A model generated the notes under the pieces. It ran no database searches. It was given only the letters and a program-made list of their open reading frames with translations, and was not told the origin of the DNA. A stretch of DNA of 64,000 bases from Streptomyces achromogenes. Its GTDB lineage: Bacteria > Actinomycetota > Actinomycetes > Streptomycetales > Streptomycetaceae. Where the stretch lies: positions 2,976,001-3,040,000 of the forward strand of contig NZ_JAUSYH010000001.1 in NCBI RefSeq assembly GCF_030816715.1. The letters are read 5' to 3'. Of this stretch, positions 56,771 to 64,000 are shown piece by piece. Both the position numbers and the translations under genes were made by a program. The first letter of the stretch is position 1; each line of letters opens with the position of its first letter.

Positions 56771-57124
56771 TCAGCCGGCGGAGACGGTGCGCCGGACCGT
56801 TCCGTCCGGCGAAGCCAGCAGCACCGGCGTCCCCGGTCCGCCGAGATCCCGTACGGCGGCGAGGTCGTCCCCGGCGGCCTCCTCCGACGACGTCACCACC
56901 GCCGCCGCCTCCAGCGACCGCGCGCCGGACGCCACGGCCATCGCCACCGCCGTCCGCAGCGCGCTCAGCCGCAGCGACGGCAGGTCCACCGTCCCCGCGA
57001 CATACGTGCGTCCGGTGTCGTCACGGACGGCGGCCCCCTCGGGCACACCGTTGCGGGCCCGCGCGGATCGGGCCAGGGTGACGATCTTGCGGTCCTCGGG
57101 GTCGAGCGCGGTGCTGTCGGTCAT
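56771..57124 (-). CDS. Cytidine deaminase-like protein lacking zinc ligands
   Basis: 117 residues with the CDA-fold pattern (VTLARSARARNGVPEGAAVRD, YVAGTVDLPSLRLSALRTAVAMAVASG, VLLASPDGTVRR). The usual zinc-binding C/H-A-E and P-C-x-x-C motifs are missing: the first reads LSALR and the second region AAVRDLGG. It is unlikely to deaminate cytidine. ATG at 57124. In Streptomyces a similar gene lies near era and ybeY. Role unknown; possibly nucleotide binding or regulation. Confidence 0.75.
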   Translation of the reverse strand: MTDSTALDPEDRKIVTLARSARARNGVPEGAAVRDDTGRTYVAGTVDLPSLRLSALRTAVAMAVASGARSLEAAAVVTSSEEAAGDDLAAVRDLGGPGTPVLLASPDGTVRRTVSAG

Positions 57125-57239
57125 GCCTTGAGCATACGAAGGACCGGCGTGCCGACGGCGGCGGCCCCCGGCGAGACACGGGGGTACGCCGTCGTCCGCG
57201 CGGCCGCGCGCGGACGGTCCCGGGCATGCCGGAGCGGCC

Positions 57240-57599
57240 TCAGGAACGGTCGAGGCGCAGCCGTTCGGCGCGCGGCAGACCGGCGACCACCAGGTCGTAC
57301 GAGTCCTCGACGAGCTCCCGGACCAGGGCGACGGGGAGATCGCCGTCGACCGTCACCGTGTTCCAGTGCCGTTTGTTCATGTGGTACCCGGGCGTGATCA
57401 GGCCCGGATGCTCGCCGCGCAGCCGCACCGCGTCCTCGGGGTCGCACTTGAGGTTGACCTTCAGCGGCCGGCCGGCCGTCCAGCTCAGCGCGAACATCTT
57501 CCCCAGCACCTTGAAGACGGAGATCTCCGGCCGGAACGGGAAGTCCTCCTGCGCCGCCTCGAAGGACAGACAGAGGGCGCGCAGCTCCTCGGGGGTCAC
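57240..57599 (-). CDS. MmcQ/YjbR-family DNA-binding-like protein
   Basis: 119 residues with the YjbR/MmcQ fold: LCLSFEAAQEDFPFRPEISVFKVLGKMFAL, then LKVNLKCDPEDAVRLRGEHPGLITPGYHMNKRHWNTV, and C-terminal ELVEDSYDLVVAGLP (all described by location within residues 7-110). The family has a double-wing fold with possible DNA or ligand binding; no defined function. The start is GTG at 57599, overlapping the CNNM gene by GTGA. Last gene of the phoH-ybeY-CNNM operon. Confidence 0.88.
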   Translation of the reverse strand: MTPEELRALCLSFEAAQEDFPFRPEISVFKVLGKMFALSWTAGRPLKVNLKCDPEDAVRLRGEHPGLITPGYHMNKRHWNTVTVDGDLPVALVRELVEDSYDLVVAGLPRAERLRLDRS

Positions 57600-58900
57600 C
57601 CGGCCTCGCTCTCCTCCGACGGCACGGCGGGCTCCACCGGCTCCACCAGCACCGTCACGATCTTGTTCCGGCGGCCGGCCGCGGCCTCCGCCGTCAGCCG
57701 CAGCTTCCGCCCGTCGGGCAGCTCGACCTCGGAGGAGGCGCCGGCGATGGGCACCCGGCCGAGGGCCTTCGCCAGCAGGCCGCCGACGGTCTCCACGTCC
57801 TCGTCGTCGTACTCCTCCAGGCCGTACAGCTCGCCCAGGTCGGTGATGTCGAGGCGGGCGGTGACCCGGTGACGGTCGTCGCCGAGCTCCTGCACCGGCG
57901 GGAGCTCGCGGTCGTACTCGTCGGTGATCTCGCCGACGATCTCCTCGAGGATGTCCTCGATGGTCACGATGCCCGCCGTGCCGCCGTACTCGTCGATGAC
58001 GACGGCCACGTGGTTGCGGTCCTGCTGCATCTCCCGCAGCAGGTCGCCCGCGTTCTTGGTGTCGGGGACGAAGGCCGCCGGCCGCATCGCCGTCGACACC
58101 AGCTCGCCCTCGGCGTCCCGGCTGATGTGCGTCTTGCGGACCAGGTCCTTCAGATACACGATGCCGACGATGTCGTCCTCGCTCTCCCCGGTGACCGGTA
58201 TCCGGGAGAACCCGGAGCGCAGGGCGAGGGTGAGGGCCTGCCGGATGGTCTTGTAGCGCTCGATGACGACGAGGTCGGTCCGCGGCACCATGACCTCCCG
58301 CACCAGGGTGTCGCCGAGCTCGAAGACCGAGTGCACCATGCGGCGCTCCTCGTCCTCGATCAGCGACTCCTTCTCCGCCAGGTCGACCAGCGCCCGCAGC
58401 TCCGCCTCGGAGGCGAACGGACCGCGGCGGAAGCCCTTGCCGGGGGTGAGCGCGTTGCCGATGAGGATCAGCAGCGACGGGATCGGGCCCATGATCCTGG
58501 CCAGCGGCAGCAGCACGTACGCGGCCGCCGTCGCCGTGTTCAGCGGGTGCTGACGGCCGATGGTGCGCGGGGAGACGCCGACGGCCACGTAGGACACCAG
58601 CACCATCACGCCGATCGCGGCGAGCAGCGCCGGGGCCGTGCCGTCGATCTCCTGGAGGCACTCGTAGGTGACCAGCGCGGCGGCCGCCATCTCGCACGCC
58701 ACCCGGACCAGCAGCGCCACGTTGAGGTAGCGGGTGGGGTCGGCGGCGATCTGCGCGAGCTTGGCGCTGCCGCGCCGGCCGGAGCGCACGGCCTCCTCGG
58801 CGCGGAAGCTGGAGACGCGCGCGAGGCCCGCCTCCGCGCAGGCGGCGAGCCACGCGACGACGACCAGGGCGATCGCGCCGGCGATGAGGGTGGGGCTCAT
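57596..58900 (-). CDS. CNNM/HlyC-CorC-family membrane protein with CBS pair
   Basis: 434 residues. The DUF21 membrane domain has about four helices ([28 protein letters not shown] at the start). Two CBS domains follow ([50 protein letters not shown]), then a C-terminal CorC/HlyC transporter-associated domain. Proposed Mg/Co homeostasis or transport. The start is ATG at 58900. It overlaps ybeY by ATGA. Confidence 0.92.
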   Translation of the reverse strand: MSPTLIAGAIALVVVAWLAACAEAGLARVSSFRAEEAVRSGRRGSAKLAQIAADPTRYLNVALLVRVACEMAAAALVTYECLQEIDGTAPALLAAIGVMVLVSYVAVGVSPRTIGRQHPLNTATAAAYVLLPLARIMGPIPSLLILIGNALTPGKGFRRGPFASEAELRALVDLAEKESLIEDEERRMVHSVFELGDTLVREVMVPRTDLVVIERYKTIRQALTLALRSGFSRIPVTGESEDDIVGIVYLKDLVRKTHISRDAEGELVSTAMRPAAFVPDTKNAGDLLREMQQDRNHVAVVIDEYGGTAGIVTIEDILEEIVGEITDEYDRELPPVQELGDDRHRVTARLDITDLGELYGLEEYDDEDVETVGGLLAKALGRVPIAGASSEVELPDGRKLRLTAEAAAGRRNKIVTVLVEPVEPAVPSEESEAG

Positions 58901-59394
58901 GAGACGGTCGGCGCCGGCGACGGCCCGGTCAGGCCCTTCTCGGCCCGCCAGCCGTCCACGATGGCCGCCTGGAGGCCGAACATCTCGGCCTTCTCGTCCG
59001 GCTCCTCGTGGTCGTAGCCCAGCAGGTGCAGCACTCCATGGACCGTGAGCAGCTGCAGCTCCTCGTCCATGGAGTGCTCGGTGGGCGCTTCCTTGCCCTG
59101 GCGCTCGGCGACCTCGGGACACAGCACGATGTCGCCGAGGAGGCCCTGCGGGGGTTCGTCGTCGTCCTTCGACGGCGGACGCAGCTCGTCCATCGGGAAG
59201 GACATGACGTCGGTCGGCCCCGGCAGGTCCATCCACTGGATGTGCAGCTGCTCCATGGCGTCGGCGTCCACGACGATCACCGAGAGCTCGGAGAGCGGGT
59301 GGATGCGCATCCGCGCGAGCGCGTAGCGGGCGATGTCGAGGACCGCCTGCTCGTCGACCTCGGTTCCGGACTCGTTGTTGACGTCGATCGACAT
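58897..59394 (-). CDS. ybeY: Endoribonuclease YbeY
   Basis: 165 residues. Zinc-dependent RNase for 16S rRNA 3'-end maturation and ribosome quality control. The catalytic motif [12 protein letters not shown] is at about 118-129, preceded by the conserved [14 protein letters not shown] at 59394. It lies 12 bases downstream of phoH and overlaps the CNNM gene by four bases. Standard cluster order. Confidence 0.96.
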   Translation of the reverse strand: MSIDVNNESGTEVDEQAVLDIARYALARMRIHPLSELSVIVVDADAMEQLHIQWMDLPGPTDVMSFPMDELRPPSKDDDEPPQGLLGDIVLCPEVAERQGKEAPTEHSMDEELQLLTVHGVLHLLGYDHEEPDEKAEMFGLQAAIVDGWRAEKGLTGPSPAPTVS

Positions 59395-59406
59395 GGCGCT
59401 GCTCGT

Positions 59407-60465
<1,059 letters not shown>

Positions 60466-60588
60466 AGGCCGGCCCGAAGGCCTCTACGTCCTCCCGGATG
60501 CGTCTCGCCTGCCACAAGGGCGGCCTGGCGATTCAAGGGTACGTCAGGGGGGTGACAACGCCCCAGGGGTTTTGTCTTGCGCCGGCGA

Positions 60589-61806
60589 CTATGCCGAACG
60601 GCCGAAACCGATCGTCGGCACCGCCCTGCGCAGCGGCCACGGGGCGGCCTCCTCCGCCGCGAGCAGTGCCGGGAGCAGACCGTCCAGGAACGCGTACCGC
60701 CGCAGCGCCTCGGGGTCCTGGCCCTCGACCGACTGGACCCTGCGCCACCAGGCCGCGATCTCGGACCAGCCGGGGGCGGAGAGCGAGCCGCCGAACTCCT
60801 GCACCGAGAGGGCCGCCGTGAGGCCCGCGAAGGCCAGCCGGTCGGCCAGCGGCCACCCCGCCAGGGTGCCGGTCACGAACCCGGCCACGAAGACGTCCCC
60901 GGCGCCGGTGGGGTCGAGGGCCTCGACGGCGATGGCGGGGACCTCGGCGCTCTCGCCCGTGGCACCGTCCACCGCGTACGCGCCCTCCGCACCGAGGGTG
61001 ACGACCGCGAGCGGGACGTGTGCGGTGAGGGCGTGCGCGGCGGCGCGGGGGCAGTCGGCGCGGGTGTAGCGCATGGCCTCCTGCGCGTTGGGCAGGAACG
61101 CCTCGCAGTGCTCCAGGTCGGCGAGGCCGGCCAGGTCCCAGGCGCCGGTGTCGTCCCATCCGACGTCGGCGAAGACGCGGGTGCCGCGGCGGGCGGCCTG
61201 TTCGATCCAGGGGGCGCGGACCCCGGGGGTGAGGGAGGCGACGGCGGCGCGGGCGTGCGGCGGGCACTCGGGCGCCGGCTCCTCGGGCGGCGGCTCGTGT
61301 CCGTGCGAGACCATGGTGCGTTCGCCCTCGTAGGCCATGGAGACGGTGACCGGGGAGTGCCAGCCGGGGACCGAGCGGGAGGGGGTCAGGTCGATGCCCT
61401 CGCCCTGTTCCAGGGCGTCCCAGCAGTACTCGCCGTAGTGGTCGTCGCCGAAGGCCGCCGCGAGGGAGGTGCGCAGGCCGAGGCGGGCGAGCGCGGTGGC
61501 CATGTTGGCGACGCCGCCGGGGCTCGATCCCATGCCGCGCGCCCAGGACTCGGTCCCGCGCACCGGGGCGGAGTCGAGCCCGGTGAAGATGATGTCGAGG
61601 AAGACCGTCCCGGTGAGGTAGACGTCCCACGGCGGGTCACCCGCGGCGCGCCGCTCCCCCAGCGGGTCGACCCGGGCGGCCCGCCGCCCCGGGCCCGGGT
61701 GGCCGTTCTGCCCGGTGGGGCGGTCCTGCCCGGCGCGGCCGGTGTGGCCGTTCTGGCCGGTGTGGCGGTGGCGTCCCTCTCCGGTGGACGCGTTGGACGC
61801 GGTCAC
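60589..61806 (-). CDS. PfkB-family carbohydrate kinase
   Basis: 405 residues. After ~40 low-complexity residues (GRHRHTGQNGHTGRAGQDR-type repeats) comes the ribokinase-like core. This shows YLTGTVFLDIIFTGLDS, SSPGGVANMATALARLG (signature 1), FLPNAQEA, VVTLGAEGAYAV and DPTGAGDVFVAGFV (signature 2, catalytic Asp). It phosphorylates a sugar or nucleoside; specificity unclear. The start is GTG at 61806, six bases after AGGGAG. About 200 bases separate it from the glucarate genes on the same strand, so it may or may not share their transcript. Confidence 0.87.
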   Translation of the reverse strand: MTASNASTGEGRHRHTGQNGHTGRAGQDRPTGQNGHPGPGRRAARVDPLGERRAAGDPPWDVYLTGTVFLDIIFTGLDSAPVRGTESWARGMGSSPGGVANMATALARLGLRTSLAAAFGDDHYGEYCWDALEQGEGIDLTPSRSVPGWHSPVTVSMAYEGERTMVSHGHEPPPEEPAPECPPHARAAVASLTPGVRAPWIEQAARRGTRVFADVGWDDTGAWDLAGLADLEHCEAFLPNAQEAMRYTRADCPRAAAHALTAHVPLAVVTLGAEGAYAVDGATGESAEVPAIAVEALDPTGAGDVFVAGFVTGTLAGWPLADRLAFAGLTAALSVQEFGGSLSAPGWSEIAAWWRRVQSVEGQDPEALRRYAFLDGLLPALLAAEEAAPWPLRRAVPTIGFGRSA

Positions 61807-62003
61807 GGTGCGCTCCCTGACGTGGTGCCGATCTGGCCAGTGTGCACCACGGTGCGGGCACTCCGGGGTCCGTCACGCCCGGGGCGGCAACGCCTACCCG
61901 CCGGTACGCGACGCCCTCGGCCGGCTCCTCCGGCGCGTCGTGGGGCCGCCTCGCGCGGCAGCCGCTCCCGCGACGCGCCCCGTCTCCCGCGCGGGGGCGC
62001 CGG

Positions 62004-63293
62004 TCACCAGCGGGGCACGGCGGGCGTCACCCAGCCCGGGTCGGCCACGCGCATCGCCGCCGCGTCGTCGCGGTCGCGCAGGGCGCCGTCGTCGTCGAGC
62101 CAGCGCCGGTGGAGGAACGCGAGCCGGTCGCGGTCGAGTTCCACGCCGAGGCCGGGCGCGTCGGAGACCGCGACCTTGCCGTCGTCGAAGGTCAGCCGTT
62201 CGGTGAGGACGTCCTCCGACTGCCAGGGGTAGTGGGAGTCGCAGGCGTGGTGGAGGTTCGCGACGGTGGACGCCACGTGGGTCATGGCGGCCAGCGAGAT
62301 GCCCAGATGGGTGTTGGAGTGCATGGAGACGCCGACGCCGAACGTCCGGCAGATCGCGGCGAGTTGCTGGGTGTTGCGCAGTCCGCCCCAGTAGTGGTGG
62401 TCGGAGAGGACGACCTGGACGGCGTCCCGGGCGAAGGCCTCCTTGATCTCGGCGAACGTCGTCACGCACATGTTGGTGGCGAGCGGCACGCCGGTCCGCG
62501 CGGCGACCTCGGCCATCGCCGGGGTGCCGAGCGCGGGGTCCTCCAGGTACTCGAGGAGCCCGCCGATCTCCTCGGCCACCTTCAGCGAGGTCTCGACGGA
62601 CCAGGCGCCGTTGGGGTCGAGGCGCAGCGGGTGCCCGGGGAAGGCCTCGGCCAGGGCGCGGACGGCGGCGATCTCCTCCTGCGGCGGGAAGACGCCGCCC
62701 TTGAGCTTGAAGGAGGTGAAGCCGTACCGCTCGGTGAAGCGGCGGGCCTGCTCGACGACTCCCGCCGGGTCGACGGCGGCGCCCCAGTCGTCCTTCTCCG
62801 CGGGCACGCCGTCGGGGTGGCCGGCCCATTTGTAGAAGAGGTAGGCGCTGTACTCCACGGCGTCGCGCACCTTGCCGCCGAGCAGGGCGTGCACGGGCAG
62901 GCCGAGCGCCTTGCCGAGGGCGTCGAGGCAGGCCACCTCGAAGGCGGAGACGACGGACAGGCGCAGCTTGTCGGCGGTCTGGACGCCGCGCAGCCCGCCG
63001 ACGTCGACCTGCCCCAGGATCCGGGAGCCGTCCACGTCCACCTCGTCGGCGAGCGTGAACAGGCCGTTCAGATCGCCGGCTTGACGGCCGATCAGTTTCG
63101 CGGCGTACGGGCGGGCCAGTTCCAGGTACTTGGTGTCGCCGTACGTCTCGCCGACGCCGGTGGTCCCGTCGGCGGTGACGACCTCGACGATCAGCCGCGG
63201 GGTGTACGGCTGGTGCACGCCCTGGGTGTTGAGCAGGGGCGGGTCGGCGACCAGGATCGGGGTGAGGCGGACGTCGGTGATCGTGAGGTTCAC
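62004..63293 (-). CDS. gudD: Glucarate dehydratase
   Basis: 429 residues, enolase superfamily. Dehydrates D-glucarate (and idarate) to 5-keto-4-deoxyglucarate. Features: GVGETYGDTKYLE in the capping domain, FKLKGGVFPP (catalytic Lys on strand 2), the metal-ligand Asp in LRLDPNGAWS, LEYLEDP (second ligand), and the His/Asp dyad in VVLSDHHYWGG. GTG at 63293 overlaps the KdgD stop by GTGA. Together with the next gene it forms the glucarate-to-2-oxoglutarate-semialdehyde route. Confidence 0.93.
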   Translation of the reverse strand: MNLTITDVRLTPILVADPPLLNTQGVHQPYTPRLIVEVVTADGTTGVGETYGDTKYLELARPYAAKLIGRQAGDLNGLFTLADEVDVDGSRILGQVDVGGLRGVQTADKLRLSVVSAFEVACLDALGKALGLPVHALLGGKVRDAVEYSAYLFYKWAGHPDGVPAEKDDWGAAVDPAGVVEQARRFTERYGFTSFKLKGGVFPPQEEIAAVRALAEAFPGHPLRLDPNGAWSVETSLKVAEEIGGLLEYLEDPALGTPAMAEVAARTGVPLATNMCVTTFAEIKEAFARDAVQVVLSDHHYWGGLRNTQQLAAICRTFGVGVSMHSNTHLGISLAAMTHVASTVANLHHACDSHYPWQSEDVLTERLTFDDGKVAVSDAPGLGVELDRDRLAFLHRRWLDDDGALRDRDDAAAMRVADPGWVTPAVPRW

Positions 63294-64000
63294 AGAGCGG
63301 CTCCCACGAGGTCGAGGCCGGCGGTCAGGAGGGCCCGGAGCGCGTCGAGGTCGGCGGGCGAGGGGTCGGTGAGCGGGGCGCGGACCGGGCCGACGCGGCT
63401 GCCGCGCAGCCGGGCGGCGGCCTTCACCAGCGACACGGCGTATCCGGGCACCCGGTCGCGCAGTTCGACGAGCGGGACGTAGAAGTCGCGCAGCAGCCGG
63501 TCCGTCGTCTTGTCGTCCCGGTCGCGCACGGCCGCGAAGAAGGCGTTCGCGATCTCCGGGGCGAAGGCGTGGACGGCGGAGGAGTAGGCGGGGACGCCGA
63601 CGGCGGCGTAGGCACGGGCCTGGATCTCGGCGGTGGCCGCGCCGTTGAAGAAGAGGAAGTCGTCGGGGGCGGCGAGAGTGAGCCGCTGGAGGCGGTCGAG
63701 GTCGCTGTGGCCGTCCTTGAGGCCGACGACGGTCGGGAGGGCGGCGAGGCGTCTCAGGGAGGCGACGGTGAACGCGACCTGGCCGCGCTGGTAGGCGATG
63801 AGGGGCAGCGGGGTGCGGGCGGCGATCTGCTCCAGCTGGGCGACGAGGCCGTCCTGCGGGGCGGCGACGAGGTAGTGCGGGAGGACGAGGAGGGCGTCGG
63901 CGCCGGCCTCCTCGGCGATGCGCGCGAAGCGGACGGCCTGGGCCCAGCCGTAGCCGGTGCCGGCGACGACGGGCACCCGGCCGGCCGCCTCCTCGACGGC
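63290..64000 (-). CDS. kdgD: 5-dehydro-4-deoxyglucarate dehydratase (5' end outside window)
   Basis: 237 visible C-terminal codons of a DHDPS/NAL-family TIM-barrel lyase. The Schiff-base Lys is in TVVGLKDGHSD. LPLIAYQRGQVAFT, FFNGAATAEIQ and VPAYSSAVHAFAPEIA match KdgD. It decarboxylates and dehydrates 5-keto-4-deoxyglucarate to 2-oxoglutarate semialdehyde. The N-terminus lies beyond base 64000. An internal ATG at 63976 is not the start, since the upstream frame (EEAAGRVPVVAGTGYG) is clearly coding. Overlaps gudD by four bases. Confidence 0.9.
   Translation of the reverse strand, partial: AVEEAAGRVPVVAGTGYGWAQAVRFARIAEEAGADALLVLPHYLVAAPQDGLVAQLEQIAARTPLPLIAYQRGQVAFTVASLRRLAALPTVVGLKDGHSDLDRLQRLTLAAPDDFLFFNGAATAEIQARAYAAVGVPAYSSAVHAFAPEIANAFFAAVRDRDDKTTDRLLRDFYVPLVELRDRVPGYAVSLVKAAARLRGSRVGPVRAPLTDPSPADLDALRALLTAGLDLVGAAL

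Overview
The window is a stretch of chromosome from a high-GC actinomycete, almost certainly a Streptomyces. Codons end overwhelmingly in G or C, and GTG starts are common. Many gene pairs overlap by four bases (GTGA or ATGA). The families are typical of the genus: DUF397/XRE pairs, a ROK repressor, a SigE-type sigma factor, a Zur-controlled zinc operon, an attenuated leuA, and the PhoH-YbeY-CNNM-Era cluster. The order ppdK, glyS, zinc operon and zur, uppS, recO, the SCO2521-2525-like block, leuA, M4 protease, era resembles the S. coelicolor core around SCO2490-SCO2540. That comparison is from memory and was not computed. No rRNA, tRNA, CRISPR array, insertion sequence or prophage was found.

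Layout. 1-1128: a truncated secreted serine hydrolase. 1335-4807: a compositionally lighter block with an exported small protein and an ABC exporter. 5212-7959: pyruvate phosphate dikinase, with a long upstream region holding a candidate multi-hairpin element. 8394-13242: a ROK regulator divergent from two glycoside hydrolases. 13445-16779: an LTA-synthase-like membrane sulfatase and tRNA-dihydrouridine synthase. 16880-24414: two MFS efflux pumps and XRE, AraC and TetR regulators, the last in an operon with an aldo/keto reductase behind a strong dyad. 24611-27285: an EEP-family protein and a DUF397/XRE regulatory locus. 27355-28737: glyS. 28956-32078: the zinc uptake operon znuA-znuC-znuB with zur. 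32181-33798: uppS and recO.

33848-40433 is the most interesting part. It is a six-gene, tightly packed minus-strand operon encoding, in transcription order, an NNMT/PNMT-like methyltransferase, a large soluble protein, a ParA-like ATPase with an altered P-loop, two proteins of unknown function and a membrane-anchored protein. The first five match the actinobacterial SCO2525, SCO2524, SCO2523, SCO2522 and SCO2521 families. I know of no assigned function for the set. A GNAT acetyltransferase gene diverges from it.

41031-43482: a small tyrosine phosphatase, a SigE-type sigma factor overlapping a membrane-protein partner, and a decayed response regulator. 43554-46297: a TerB-like protein, then leuA with a four-leucine leader peptide. 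46500-50495: a protealysin-like M4 protease with its emfourin-type inhibitor, then a GH1 beta-glucosidase with a sugar transporter. 50574-53346: era, then an amt-PII pair. 53391-56505: a DUF916/WxL-like cell-surface locus. 56771-60465: a catalytically degenerate cytidine-deaminase-like protein, an MmcQ/YjbR protein, a CNNM-type CBS protein, ybeY and phoH. 60589-64000: a PfkB kinase, then glucarate dehydratase coupled to a truncated 5-dehydro-4-deoxyglucarate dehydratase gene.
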